From positions 248,001 through 312,000 of the forward strand of contig NZ_JACIJJ010000001.1 of NCBI RefSeq assembly GCF_014199325.1: a stretch of 64,000 bases of DNA, in the 5' to 3' direction. The notes below the pieces were generated by a model. That model saw nothing but the letters and a program-made list of their open reading frames with translations, ran no database searches and was not told the origin of the DNA. This DNA is from Sphingomonas yantingensis (GTDB taxonomy: Bacteria > Pseudomonadota > Alphaproteobacteria > Sphingomonadales > Sphingomonadaceae). The position numbers and the translations under genes are program-made. Shown piece after piece: positions 34,087 to 45,060 of the stretch (the first letter of the stretch is position 1; the number at the start of each line of letters is the position of its first letter).

Positions 34087-35616
34087 TTGACGCGTTTCTT
34101 CCTTTTCCTCGCGATGCTGCTGATCGGTACCGCGCCAGCCCGGGCCGATGATATCTCGGCGGCGGCGCGCGGGGTGGTGCGGATCGTCACCGTGGCGATG
34201 GACGGCGAGGAGGTGGTGGGCTTCGGCCATGGCTCGGGCTTCGCCGTCTCGCCCAACCGCGTCGTCACCAATGCGCATGTCGTCGAGCTCGCTGCGCAAT
34301 ATCCCGATAACGTCGTCATCGGCGTAGTGCCGAGCGAGGGCGAGCGGTCGGTGCAGGGCCGGCTGATCGCCGTCGATCCAGCCCGCGATCTCGCCCTCAT
34401 CGAGTTCGGCGAGGTGCGCCTGCCGCCGCTCGCGCTCTATTCCGGCCCGGTCGAGGATGGGGAGGCGCTGGTGTCGCTCGGCTATCCGGGCAATGTCGAC
34501 CTGGCCGTCGCGCGGTCGGCCGCCGACTTCATCCGGCCGCTGACCCCGGTCAGGACGCAGGGCAATTACGCCGGGCTCAGGACGCTCAGCGGGACGCAGG
34601 TGCTGCTCCACACCGCCGGCATCGCGCGCGGCAATTCGGGCGGGCCGCTGCTCGACCGGTGCGGGCGCGTCATCGGCGTCAATTCGGCGATCACCCGCGC
34701 CGACGACGGCGATGCGGGCTTCGGCTTCGCGATCGCCGACGCCGAGTTGCTCGCCTTCCTGCGTGAGGCGGGACAGGGGGTGACGAGCGTCGGTACCCCG
34801 TGCACCAGCATCGAGGCGCAACTGGCGAGCGAGCGCGACGCCGACGCGCGCACCGCCGCCGCCGATGCCGCCGCCGCGCGCGACGCGGCGGAGAAGGCCG
34901 CCGCTGTCCGCGCGCAGGCGATCGAGGACGCGCGCGACGCGAACGAGCGGACGCGCGAGAACTTCCTCGGGATCGCCGCGCTGCTGCTGGTCGTCGGTGC
35001 GTTGGCGGTGGGCGGCGCGGGCCTGCTTTATCAGCGCAACAAGCAGCGAGAGGCGATGTGGGCGGGCGGCGGCGGCGCGGCGCTGATGCTGGCGGCGATC
35101 CTCGTTTTCCTGCTGCGCCCCGCCTTCGATCCCGAGCGGGCCGCGGCGCGGGCGCGGAGCGCCGCTCCCGCCGCGTCGCCGACGACCGCGGGCGCCGATC
35201 CGCGTGCCGCGATCGGCAATCTCGTCTGCACCATCGACCCGGCGCGCAGCCGCGTCACCGTGTCGGCGACCGACGACGTGGCGCTCGACTGGGGCCGCGA
35301 CGGCTGCGTCAACGGGCGCACGCAATATGCCGAGGCGGGACGGCGCTGGGCGCGCATCCTCGTCCCCGATGCCGAGCAGACCGTCTCGCTGCTCGAGTTC
35401 GATCCGGCGAGCCGGACCTACACCAACACCCGCTTCCTGCTGTCGGCTGCGCAGATGAGCCAGGCACGGGCGTTGCGCAAGGAAGTGCAGCTCAAGCAAT
35501 GTAGCGCTGATCAGGCCGCGCGTGCGGCGCTGGCCGGCCAGCAATCGGCGATCCGCGCCGCGCTTCCTTCGCTGCCCAACGAAAGGCTCGTCTATCGCTG
35601 CAAGCCCGCCGCATAG
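34087..35616 (+). CDS. Trypsin-like serine protease with C-terminal membrane segments
   Basis: A 509-residue exported protein: signal peptide (FFLFLAMLLIGTAPARA), then a chymotrypsin-fold protease (about 22-250) with the full catalytic triad: His in VVTNAHVVELA, Asp in ARDLALIEF and Ser in IARGNSGGPLLDRCGRVIGV. There is no PDZ domain, unlike DegP. Next come an Ala/Glu/Arg-rich coiled coil (about 250-295) and two hydrophobic helices (about 298-318 and 328-345), followed by a ~150-residue soluble domain with two disulfide-forming cysteines. Start is the TTG at 34087 after GGAG. The role is unknown; a membrane-tethered quality-control protease is one guess. Confidence 0.85.
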   Translation: MTRFFLFLAMLLIGTAPARADDISAAARGVVRIVTVAMDGEEVVGFGHGSGFAVSPNRVVTNAHVVELAAQYPDNVVIGVVPSEGERSVQGRLIAVDPARDLALIEFGEVRLPPLALYSGPVEDGEALVSLGYPGNVDLAVARSAADFIRPLTPVRTQGNYAGLRTLSGTQVLLHTAGIARGNSGGPLLDRCGRVIGVNSAITRADDGDAGFGFAIADAELLAFLREAGQGVTSVGTPCTSIEAQLASERDADARTAAADAAAARDAAEKAAAVRAQAIEDARDANERTRENFLGIAALLLVVGALAVGGAGLLYQRNKQREAMWAGGGGAALMLAAILVFLLRPAFDPERAAARARSAAPAASPTTAGADPRAAIGNLVCTIDPARSRVTVSATDDVALDWGRDGCVNGRTQYAEAGRRWARILVPDAEQTVSLLEFDPASRTYTNTRFLLSAAQMSQARALRKEVQLKQCSADQAARAALAGQQSAIRAALPSLPNERLVYRCKPAA

Positions 35617-35679
35617 GGGGCTTTTCGCCAGCATTATCGCAGGTTAGCCTTGTTCCCGCATGGGTTCGGGGAATGGCGG

Positions 35680-37200
35680 ATGCGTTGGTTGGCGGGATTG
35701 GTGGCGGCGTGGCTGGCGATCGGGGTCGCCCATGCCGACTGGTATGAGGCAAGCGGCCGCAACGTCCGCGTCCTGACCGAGGGAAAGGCGGAGGCCGCCC
35801 GCAAGCTCGCCGATCAGCTCGAACGCTTCGATGCCGCCTTGCGCGTGCTGCGCGGGATCGAGGGGAATGATCCGGGGCCGGCGAACCGGCTGACGGTCTA
35901 TCTCTTGGACGACACGGGCGATGTCGAGCGGCTGATCGGGCGCAAGCAGGTCGCCGGCTTCTATATCCCGCGTGCCGGCGGGTCGGTGGCGTTCGTGCCG
36001 CGATCGCCCGCGACCAACCAACAGATCAAGCCGCAACAGGTGCTGCTGCACGAATATACGCACCATTTCATGTTCCGGAACTTCAGCGCGGCGTTCCCCG
36101 CCTGGTTCGTCGAGGGGTTTGCCGAGTTCCACGCGACCGCGACCTTCGGCGATGATGGCAGCGTCGATTTCGGCGCGCCCGCGCAGTATCGCGCCTACAG
36201 TCTGTTCAACGGGCCGCCGCTGCCGATCGACAAGCTGTTCGAGCAGACCTCTGCGGGCAATGACGAGGCGCGGATCGCGGCGATGTATGCGCGCGGTTGG
36301 CTGCTGACGCATTATCTGACCTTCAACGAGGCGCGGCGGACGCAGCTTGGCGCCTATCTGAAGGCGCTGAACGCGGGGCAGGACAACGAAGCCGCCGGCC
36401 GCGTCGCCTTCGGCGACCTCAAGAAGCTCGATCGCGAACTCGGCGCCTATATGCGCGGCCGCTTTACCGGGCTGAGGATCGGTGCCGACAAATTGAAGGT
36501 GGCGCCCGTCACCGTGCGAACGCTCGATGCGGGCGAGGCGGCGGTGATGGACGTGCACATCGCCTCGACCCGCGGCGTCAACCGCAAGGCGGCGTTGGCG
36601 CTGCTGCCTGCGGTCCGCCGCGCCGCCGCCCCCTATCCCGCGCACGGCTTTGCCCAGGCGGTACTGGCCGAGGCGGAGTATGACGCGGGCAATTTCGCCG
36701 AATCGGCGGCGGCGGCAGGGCGCTCGATCGCGGCCGATCCGAAGAACCGCGACGGCTATCTCTATCTCGGCATGGCGCAGGCGGCGCTGCTGCGCGCGCA
36801 GGGCAAGCCTAACGAGGCGGCGATCAAGGCGGTGCGGGCGCCGCTATCGCGCGCCAATCGCCTTGATCCCGACGATCCGCGCCCGATGCTGCGCATCTAC
36901 GACAGCTTCGAGATGTTCGGACAGGCGCCGCCGAAAGCGGTGAAGGACGCGCTCATCTATGCCCATGGCCTGGCGCCGGAGGACCGGCGTGCGCGGATGC
37001 TGGCGACGATGGCCTATATCGAGCGCGGCGATTTCAAGGCGGCGCGGATGACGGTGGCACCGCTCGCCTTCGACCCCCATGCGCGGATGCCGCGCGCGGC
37101 CGAATTGCTCGCCGCGCTCGATGCCGGCCCGGAACCGGCGCGCGCGGCGCTGACGAGATCGGGCACTCCCGGGGAAAAGGAAGCGGAAGGCGACCGTTAG
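35680..37200 (+). CDS. Exported HExxH protein with TPR-like repeats (DUF1570-like)
   Basis: A 506-residue exported protein. Signal peptide RWLAGLVAAWLAIGVAHA, then a domain with the zinc motif LLHEYTHHFM (HExxH, nucleotides near 36049) and the following AWFVEGFAEFHATA, which carries the third ligand Glu as in gluzincins. Residues ~310-470 are helical repeats of TPR character (AAGRSIAADPKNRDGYLYLG, LSRANRLDPDDPRPMLRIYD, EDRRARMLATMAYIERGD). Whether the peptidase is active is unknown. ATG 35680 was preferred over an upstream TTG because a GGGGAATGGCGG region precedes it. The stop overlaps ada on the other strand by 4 bp. Confidence 0.8.
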   Translation: MRWLAGLVAAWLAIGVAHADWYEASGRNVRVLTEGKAEAARKLADQLERFDAALRVLRGIEGNDPGPANRLTVYLLDDTGDVERLIGRKQVAGFYIPRAGGSVAFVPRSPATNQQIKPQQVLLHEYTHHFMFRNFSAAFPAWFVEGFAEFHATATFGDDGSVDFGAPAQYRAYSLFNGPPLPIDKLFEQTSAGNDEARIAAMYARGWLLTHYLTFNEARRTQLGAYLKALNAGQDNEAAGRVAFGDLKKLDRELGAYMRGRFTGLRIGADKLKVAPVTVRTLDAGEAAVMDVHIASTRGVNRKAALALLPAVRRAAAPYPAHGFAQAVLAEAEYDAGNFAESAAAAGRSIAADPKNRDGYLYLGMAQAALLRAQGKPNEAAIKAVRAPLSRANRLDPDDPRPMLRIYDSFEMFGQAPPKAVKDALIYAHGLAPEDRRARMLATMAYIERGDFKAARMTVAPLAFDPHARMPRAAELLAALDAGPEPARAALTRSGTPGEKEAEGDR

Positions 37201-38231
37201 GGCCGGTCGACGACGCCCTCGCGCAATCGCAAGGCCCGCTTGCGATCGAGGCCATAGGCATAGCCGCCCATCGTCCCGTCGCTGCGCGTCACGCGGTGAC
37301 AAGGAATGACCACCGCGACGTTGTTCGCCCCGCACGCTGACCCGGCGGCACGAACGGCGCCGGGACGGCCGACCTCGGCGGCGAGCTCGGCATAGCTCAT
37401 CGTGCCGCCCGCCGGGATGCGGCGGAGCGCCTGCCATATCGCTTCCTGGAAGGCCGTCCCCGCCACGTCGAGCGGCAGGTCGGGGTCGCGGCCGGGCGTC
37501 TCCACCTCCGCCACCACGCGCGCGGCCAGATCGGCGAGCGCGTCGCCGCCGGGCTCGATCGCGGCCCGGGGGAAGCGGGCGGCGAGCGCGGTTTCGTCCT
37601 CGTCGAACGACACGCGGCACAGGCCCTTGTCGGTCGCGGCGACCAGCATCGGGCCGAGCGAGGTGGGGGCGATCGTCCAGCGGATCACCGCCCCCTCGCC
37701 GCCGCGCGCCCAGACGCTGGGCGCCATGCCGAGCCGGCCGGCATTCTCCTCATAGAAGCGCGAGGGGCCGGAATAACCCGCCTTGTAGATCGCCTCGGTC
37801 ACCTGTCCCTCCTCGCTCAATGCCGCCGCCGCTCGGCCCGCGCGCAGACCCCGGATATAGGCGGCGGGCGTCACGCCCAGCGCGCGCTTGAACAGCCGGT
37901 GGAAATGATGCGGCGCATAGCCCGCCGCTGCCGCCAGTTCGTCCAGCGATGGCGGTGCCTCCGCCGCCTCGATCAGCGCCAGCGCCTTGGCCACCCCCTC
38001 ACGATCCCGCGCCGCCTCGTCGGGGCGACAGCGCAGGCACGCGCGATAGCCCTCGTCGCGCGCCGCATCGCCGTCGGCGAGGAAGCGGACATGCTCGCGC
38101 TTCGGACGGCGGGCGGGGCAGGAGGGGCGGCAATAGATGCGCGTCGTCGTCACCGCGACGACGAAGCGATCGTCGGCGCCGCGGTCACGTTGCTCGAAGG
38201 CATCCCAGGCCGCCTGTTCGTCGATTTCCAT
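37197..38231 (-). CDS. ada: Ada: adaptive-response regulator and O6-methylguanine-DNA methyltransferase
   Basis: A 344-residue bifunctional protein. The N-terminal zinc domain has TTRIYCRPSCPARRPKREHV and ACLRCRPDEAARD, four cysteines of which the first accepts methyl from phosphotriesters. The AraC-like part follows (DELAAAAGYAPHHFHRLFKR, GVTPAAYIRGLRAGRAAAAL). The C-terminal methyltransferase (about 175-344) has TAFQEAIWQALRRIPAGGTM and the acceptor cysteine in VVIPCHRVTRSDG. Activation by methylation turns on alkylation-repair genes. Convergent and overlapping by 4 bp with the HExxH/TPR gene. Confidence 0.96.
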   Translation of the reverse strand: MEIDEQAAWDAFEQRDRGADDRFVVAVTTTRIYCRPSCPARRPKREHVRFLADGDAARDEGYRACLRCRPDEAARDREGVAKALALIEAAEAPPSLDELAAAAGYAPHHFHRLFKRALGVTPAAYIRGLRAGRAAAALSEEGQVTEAIYKAGYSGPSRFYEENAGRLGMAPSVWARGGEGAVIRWTIAPTSLGPMLVAATDKGLCRVSFDEDETALAARFPRAAIEPGGDALADLAARVVAEVETPGRDPDLPLDVAGTAFQEAIWQALRRIPAGGTMSYAELAAEVGRPGAVRAAGSACGANNVAVVIPCHRVTRSDGTMGGYAYGLDRKRALRLREGVVDRP

Positions 38232-38327
38232 GATGCCGGCATAGCTTGCCGCGCGCGCGCCCGCATCCCGCCGCTTGCGGTCAAACCGTCCCCGCGCCTA
38301 GGCTCCCGAAAAATGGGGGAGTTCTAG

Positions 38328-39674
38328 ATGCGTCACCTGTTCCTTGCCGCCGCTGCCGCGCTGTCGATCGCCGCGCCGGTCGCCGCCGCCGAGCCCGATT
38401 ACGCCGCCGCCGTCCGCGCCGATTACAAGGCGGAGCTGGCGGCGATGTTCGACTGGTTCCACCGCAATCCCGAACTCTCGTTCAAGGAAACGAAGACCGC
38501 CGCGCGCATGGCCGCCGAACTGCGCAAGGTGCCGGGGATGCAGGTGACCGAGAATGTCGGCGGCACCGGCGTCGTCGGTGTGCTGAAGAACGGCGACGGC
38601 CCCGTCATTCTCGTCCGCGCCGACATGGACGGCCTGCCGGTCGAGGAGAAGTCGGGGCTCGCCAACGCCTCGAAGGTGCGGCAGGTCGGGGTGGACGGGG
38701 TCGAGGCGCCGGTGATGCACGCCTGCGGCCACGACACGCACATCACCTCGATGGTCGGTACCGCCCGCCGCATGGCCGCGCTCAAGGACCGGTGGAAGGG
38801 CACCGTCGTCTTCATCGTCCAGCCCGCCGAAGAACGCGTCGGCGGCGCCGCGGCGATGGTCAAGGACGGTCTCTACAAGCGGTTTCCCAAGCCGCAGGCG
38901 GCGCTCGCTTTCCACGTGTCATCGGAACTGGCCGCCGGGAAAGTGTCGGCGGCGGAGGGGATCCAGTATTCCTCTTCCGATTCGGTCGATATCACCGTCC
39001 CCGGGATCGGTGCGCACGGCGCAAGCCCGCACATGGGCAAGGACCCGGTCTACATGGCCTCGCAGCTCGTCATCGCGCTGCAGGGCCTCATCAGCCGCGA
39101 GCAGCAGCCGCTGAAGCCCGGCGTCATCACCGTGGGCTCGTTCCATTCGGGCCTCAAGCACAACATCATCTCCGACGAGGCCAAGCTCCAGGTGACGGTG
39201 CGCGCCAATGACGAGGAGGAGCGCGCACGCCTGATCGCCGGCATTCGGCGGGTGGCGAAGGGTGTGGGCGAACTGAACGGCATGCCCGCCGACAAGATGC
39301 CCGTGGTGACGGTGGTCGAGGGAACGCCGACGACGATCAACGACGCCGCGCTCGCCCGGCGGCTGAACGGGGTGATGGTCGAGACGCTGGGCGCCGCCAA
39401 AGTGGTCCCGTTCGAGCAGAAGGGCATGGGGGCGGAGGACTTCGCCTATCTGATCCAGCCGGATACCAGCGTGAAGGGCTATTATTTCGCGGTCGGCGGC
39501 ACGCCGCAGGCGGTGATCGACGCCGCGGCCAGGGGCGGCCCGCCGGTCCCCTCGCACCACTCGCCGCTGTTCAAGATCGCGCCCGAGCCCGCGATCGTCA
39601 CCGGCACGATCGCGATGACCGCCGCACTCCTCGACCTGATGAAGCCGGGTTCGGGCGGGAGCGCGGGCTCGTGA
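38328..39674 (+). CDS. Exported M20-family amidohydrolase
   Basis: A 448-residue zinc amidohydrolase of the M20D (hippurate/IAA-amino acid hydrolase) group, exported by a signal peptide (HLFLAAAAALSIAAPVAA). Metal-binding motifs: the start of the catalytic domain WFHRNPELSFKETKTAARMA, the HACGHDTHITSMVGTARRMA stretch with His-Asp-His, Glu-Glu in QPAEERVGGAAAMV, and His in GHxH-like PVPSHHSPLFKI. The lid/dimerisation domain includes SDSVDITVPGIGAHGASPHM. Substrate unknown, probably an N-acyl amino acid or peptide. The next gene overlaps its stop by 4 bp. Confidence 0.93.
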   Translation: MRHLFLAAAAALSIAAPVAAAEPDYAAAVRADYKAELAAMFDWFHRNPELSFKETKTAARMAAELRKVPGMQVTENVGGTGVVGVLKNGDGPVILVRADMDGLPVEEKSGLANASKVRQVGVDGVEAPVMHACGHDTHITSMVGTARRMAALKDRWKGTVVFIVQPAEERVGGAAAMVKDGLYKRFPKPQAALAFHVSSELAAGKVSAAEGIQYSSSDSVDITVPGIGAHGASPHMGKDPVYMASQLVIALQGLISREQQPLKPGVITVGSFHSGLKHNIISDEAKLQVTVRANDEEERARLIAGIRRVAKGVGELNGMPADKMPVVTVVEGTPTTINDAALARRLNGVMVETLGAAKVVPFEQKGMGAEDFAYLIQPDTSVKGYYFAVGGTPQAVIDAAARGGPPVPSHHSPLFKIAPEPAIVTGTIAMTAALLDLMKPGSGGSAGS

Positions 39675-40231
39675 AGCGGCTGGTGCTGATCGCCCTCGCG
39701 CTTTCGGGTTGCGGGGGGCAGAGCACGAACGAAAGCGCAGGCAAGACCGGCGAGATCGACGTGACCAACGCCAGCGTGGCGGAGGTTCAGGCGCAGACCA
39801 AGGCGGCGGGCGCGGCGATGCGCTTCGACCCCGGCCAGTGGCGCACGACGATCGAGGTGCTGGAGGCCGACATCCCCGGCCTGCCGCCCCAGATGGCCGG
39901 CGAGATGAAGCGCCGGATGCTCCAGAAATCGACCGTCTCGAGCTGTATGACGCCGGAGCAGGCGGCGAACCCCAACGAGGACCTGTTCGCCGGCAAGTCG
40001 GGCAATTGCCGCTTCGACCGCTTCACGATGAAGGACGGCAAGGTTGACGCGGCGATGACCTGCGCGGGCGACGGCAGCGGTGCAGGCGCGGCGAAGATCG
40101 CGATGACGGGGACGTTCGACAAGCGGCGCTTCGAGCTGGAGAACCGGATCGAGGCAGCGGGGCCGGGCGCGGCACAGGCGATGAAGATGCGCTCGCGGGT
40201 GACGGGTGAGCGGACGGGGGATTGTGCGTGA
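39671..40231 (+). CDS. DUF3617-family lipoprotein
   Basis: A 186-residue protein beginning at GTG, which overlaps the previous stop (GTGA). The N-terminus is a lipoprotein signal with the lipobox LALSGCGG. The mature part contains the DUF3617 pattern: RFDPGQWRTTIEVLEADIPG, a cysteine in SSCMTPEQAANP, then NCRFDRFTMKDGKVDAAMTC. The family is common in sphingomonads and its function is unknown. Confidence 0.85.
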   Translation: MKRLVLIALALSGCGGQSTNESAGKTGEIDVTNASVAEVQAQTKAAGAAMRFDPGQWRTTIEVLEADIPGLPPQMAGEMKRRMLQKSTVSSCMTPEQAANPNEDLFAGKSGNCRFDRFTMKDGKVDAAMTCAGDGSGAGAAKIAMTGTFDKRRFELENRIEAAGPGAAQAMKMRSRVTGERTGDCA

Positions 40232-40661
40232 GGAGCCGATCCTCAGCTTCCTGACCTTTGCTTCGGGCGGGAACGCTTTCCTTGGGCTTCCCGTTGCCGT
40301 GGGGATAAACGAACGTCCGCTTGGACCGCAGCAAAGCGGTTGACCGCCGATCCGCCGACAGCGGAAACGGGCACCGTGCCGGCCTCACACGACCCGGCTC
40401 TTTACGACCCGGGTTCGTCTTTTGGTTGCGCAAACCGCGATCGGACAGCCCGGTTCACACGATCATGCCTGATCTGCTTTTTCGACGGCAGACGCACCGC
40501 CTTACCGACGCGGTGAAAGGCGCGCGATCATGTCGCCGCAACAATCCAGAAAATCGACACTGGAATTTCTTGGTAAAGAGTTGGTTAACCAGGCGAAGAA
40601 CCCGAACCCGGGCATGGGTTCGCTTCGTACCTGCGGCTTGATCGTTTTTGAGGATTTGAAA
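40232..40661. other. 430-bp gap without a recognised gene
   Basis: No coding frame with normal codon use is seen. The right half, towards the RTX gene, is noticeably less GC-rich than the flanks. A perfect 10-bp palindrome TGGTTAACCA lies at 40582-40591, 71 bp before the RTX start, and could be an operator. A frame open from 40530 that would extend the RTX protein by 44 residues is not supported by a ribosome-binding site. Confidence 0.5.
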
Positions 40662-41192
40662 ATGGCCTATTATGAGGATGTGTTTGTCGGCGGCGATGGC
40701 ACCTCGACGCAGGGCGTCGGCACCGTCAGTGGCGCGGGCGGCGATACGAAATATGATTCAAAGCGGGGCGACGATGTCATCATCGGTTCGACCGGAAACG
40801 ATTTGCTTATCGGCGGTCAAGGGTCGGATTATCTTTTCGGCGGCGCCGGTGCGGATGTCTTCGAGTTTTCCAAGTTCGCGACCGTTGGTGATCACGACTA
40901 TATCACCGATTTCAACCTAGCGCTCGGCGACACCCTGAAGATCTGGAACGGGGCGACGATCATCGACGCGACTGCAGCCTTCCTTCCCGAGCAGAGCATG
41001 AACGGGCGCAGCCTGTTTAACGATGCGCGGGTGTATGACCTCACCTTGACCCTGCAGGTCAATGATGGGGCGAAGTCGTTCACTTACGAAGTCACGCTGA
41101 TGGACGTCATAAAGAACCAGACCTTCAGCGCCGATCAGTATGAATCGTATCTCTCGTCGCTCGGTTACAACGGCGGTATCGAGTTTATCTGA
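40662..41192 (+). CDS. Small RTX (hemolysin-type calcium-binding repeat) protein
   Basis: A 176-residue protein without a Sec signal. Residues ~40-65 hold RTX nonapeptides of the form GGxGxDxxx: RGDDVIIGSTGNDLLIGG and QGSDYLFGGAGADVFEF, about three repeats that form a Ca2+-binding beta roll. The section after them (DHDYITDFNLALGDTLKI) is the usual capping motif that follows RTX blocks in type I-secreted proteins. The rest (LTLTLQVNDGAKSFTYEVTL) is unfamiliar. Export by a type I system is inferred; no T1SS genes are in the window. GC is lower than the neighbours. GAGG stands 8 bases before the ATG. Confidence 0.8.
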   Translation: MAYYEDVFVGGDGTSTQGVGTVSGAGGDTKYDSKRGDDVIIGSTGNDLLIGGQGSDYLFGGAGADVFEFSKFATVGDHDYITDFNLALGDTLKIWNGATIIDATAAFLPEQSMNGRSLFNDARVYDLTLTLQVNDGAKSFTYEVTLMDVIKNQTFSADQYESYLSSLGYNGGIEFI

Positions 41193-41198
41193 CTCTAG

Positions 41199-41232
41199 GG
41201 TGAGGTGGCTTGGCTAGTCTCAGGCCACCTCA
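41199..41232. terminator. Strong hairpin after the RTX gene
   Basis: A perfect 10-bp inverted repeat, GTGAGGTGGC / GCCACCTCAC, with a 14-base loop, begins 6 bp after the RTX stop codon. There is no T-run, so it may act as a transcript-stabilising structure rather than a classic terminator. Confidence 0.55.
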
Positions 41233-41359
41233 CGCTGACCCGATTGGGTTGACTGCTTCGCGGCAATTCGCGCAGCCCTGCTGGTGTTGAGTGGATGTCC
41301 GATGTGAGGTAATTCGCTGAGCCTCGACAAGCGCCCCGGTTTCGGCTGATCTGTCAGTC

Positions 41360-43213
<1,854 letters not shown>

Positions 43214-43280
43214 GCCGGGTTGCGCCGACGCGGCCCCGTCATGCTATTACACCGACAAATAAACGATCGGGAGGATGGCA

Positions 43281-44621
43281 ATGACGGGACCGGAACTGAG
43301 CCGGCGCGGCGTGATGGCACTGGGCGCGGCGAGTGCGGCGGCCGCCCCGCTTCGCGGGCAGACCCCGCCCGCGCCGGTCCTCGCGCCGCGCCCGCCGATG
43401 GGCTGGAACAGCTGGAACAGCTTCGCCACGACGATCACCGAGGCAGAGGCGCGTGAGACCGCGGCGATCATGGCGAAGCGGCTGCTGCCCTTCGGCTACG
43501 ACATCTTCACCGTCGACATCCAGTGGTACGAGCCCGAGGCGTCGAGCTATGCCTATAACAAGACGCCGGTGCCGACGATGGACGGGCATGGCCGGCTGCT
43601 GCCCGCACCCAACCGCTTTCCGTCGAGCGCGGGCGGCAGGGGCTTCGCGCCGCTCGCGGCCGAGGTGCATCGGCTGGGGATGAAGTTCGGCATCCACCTG
43701 ATGCGCGGCATCCCGCGGCTGGCAGTGGAGCGCAACCTGCCCATCCTCGGCACGAACGTCCGGGCGAAGGATATCGCCGACACGACCAGCATCTGCCCGT
43801 GGAATCCCGACATGGTCGGCGTCGACATGAAGCGACGGGGGGCGCAGGCCTATTATGATAGCGTGTTCGCGCTCTACGCCGGCTGGGGCGTCGATTTCGT
43901 CAAGATGGACGACATGAGCCGCCCCTATGACGCGCATGCGGCAGAGATCGAGGCGGCGCATCTCGCGATCCGGCGCACCGGCCGGCCGATGATGCTGAGC
44001 CTGTCGCCGGGCGAGACGCCCGTCGCGCGGGCCGACCACGTGCGTCGTTTCGCGCAGATGTGGCGCATCTCCGACGATTTCTGGGACGAGTGGCCGCTGC
44101 TCGAGGCGCAGTTCACCCGGCTGGAGAACTGGAACGACGCGCGCCGGCCGGGCGGCTGGCCCGATGCCGACATGCTGCCGCTCGGTCGCCTCGCGCTCGG
44201 CCAGCGCGATACCAAGTTCACGCCTGCCGAGCAGCGGACGGTGATGACCTTGTGGTCGATCGCCCGCTCGCCGCTCATCATGGGCGGCGACCTTCGCCAC
44301 CTCGATGCGCCCACGCTGGCGCTGCTCACCAATCGCGAAGCGCTGGCGGTCAATCAGGCCTCGACCGACAACCGGCCGCACTTCGTCGAGGACGGGACGC
44401 GCATCTGGTCCGCCCGGCCCGAAACCGGCGCGGGGCGCTACGTCGCGCTGTTCAACACCACCGACAAGCCGAAGGACGTGGGGATCGTGCTCGACCAACT
44501 CGGCCTGCCGCCGCGCGTGTCGGTGCGCGACCTGTGGGCGGGCAGGGATGCGGGCCGTGCAGAGCGCCGGATCGCGCGCACGGTCGCGCCGCATGGGGCC
44601 GAGCTGCTGCGGCTGGGCTGA
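43281..44621 (+). CDS. Glycoside hydrolase family 27 alpha-galactosidase, Tat-exported
   Basis: A 446-residue (beta/alpha)8 retaining glycosidase. The N-terminus has a twin-arginine signal (LSRRGVMALGAASAAAAP). GH27 motifs: PPMGWNSWNSFATTITEAEA, FTVDIQWYEPEASSY, FGIHLMRGIPR, the nucleophile Asp in VDFVKMDDMSRP and the acid/base Asp in WRISDDFWDEW; the C-terminal beta domain has RYVALFNTTDKPKDVGI. It should release alpha-galactose (or related alpha-linked sugars) in the periplasm. The ATG at 43281 was chosen because GGAGG is at proper distance; an ATG at 43275 directly abuts it. A pair of inverted repeats follows the stop. Confidence 0.9.
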   Translation: MTGPELSRRGVMALGAASAAAAPLRGQTPPAPVLAPRPPMGWNSWNSFATTITEAEARETAAIMAKRLLPFGYDIFTVDIQWYEPEASSYAYNKTPVPTMDGHGRLLPAPNRFPSSAGGRGFAPLAAEVHRLGMKFGIHLMRGIPRLAVERNLPILGTNVRAKDIADTTSICPWNPDMVGVDMKRRGAQAYYDSVFALYAGWGVDFVKMDDMSRPYDAHAAEIEAAHLAIRRTGRPMMLSLSPGETPVARADHVRRFAQMWRISDDFWDEWPLLEAQFTRLENWNDARRPGGWPDADMLPLGRLALGQRDTKFTPAEQRTVMTLWSIARSPLIMGGDLRHLDAPTLALLTNREALAVNQASTDNRPHFVEDGTRIWSARPETGAGRYVALFNTTDKPKDVGIVLDQLGLPPRVSVRDLWAGRDAGRAERRIARTVAPHGAELLRLG

Positions 44622-44625
44622 GGCT

Positions 44626-44748
44626 TCCTCGTCACCCCGGACTTGTTCCGGGGTCCACCGTGCGGCGATCGTTTCCGCTCGAGGCGCTATCGGCAGCGTT
44701 CGCGGCTGGGTGGACCCCGGAACAGGTCCGGGGTTACGAAGAGGTTCC
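44626..44748. repeat. Inverted pair of REP-like units
   Basis: Two ~35-bp palindromic units face each other about 50 bp apart. Unit 1 (44626-44659) contains ACCCCGGACTTGTTCCGGGGT; unit 2 (44706-44748) contains ACCCCGGAACAGGTCCGGGGT. Together they can fold into one large hairpin. This is the layout of a bacterial interspersed mosaic element. The 44749-44846 stretch between it and the tRNA gene contains nothing I recognise. Confidence 0.75.
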
Positions 44749-44846
44749 TGCGAGCAAGCGCTGGCGAAATAATCGAGGGGTGATTTGCCCGGCGCGGGAA
44801 ATCCCCGATCAGATCGCACCCTCGGGGTCTGCATCTGATCGGGACT

Positions 44847-44933
44847 TGGTGCGGTCGAGAAGACTCGAACTTCCACGGGCTTTCGCCCACAACGACCTCA
44901 ACGTTGCGCGTCTACCAGTTCCGCCACGACCGC
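44847..44933 (-). tRNA. tRNA-Leu(GAG)
   Basis: An 87-base class II tRNA on the minus strand with an encoded 3' CCA. The acceptor stem pairs GCGGTCG with CGACCGC, discriminator A. The D-loop has GGTAGACGC, the anticodon arm is CAACG-TTGAGGT-CGTTG with anticodon GAG (reads CUC and CUU), a long variable arm is present (GGGCGAAAGCCC), and the T-arm contains GTTCGAGTC. The 5' end is at 44933. Confidence 0.97.
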
Positions 44934-45060
44934 ACGTGTCATACCGCCAAGAGGACCCGGCGGCCGGTAGGCGGGTGCCCCTAGCAGCGTCCCCGGACCC
45001 TTGCAACACGCTTTCTTCTCGATTTGCCCGTTGGAGCGACGCAGCCTAGAGCCGGCGGCG

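Noticed and set aside
40530..40661. N-terminal extension of the RTX protein by 44 residues
   Set aside because: No ribosome-binding site at the upstream ATG, and a clear GAGG precedes the ATG at 40662.
44847..44933. tRNA-Leu as an integration site of a genomic island
   Set aside because: No integrase gene or repeated tRNA 3' end is seen on either side.
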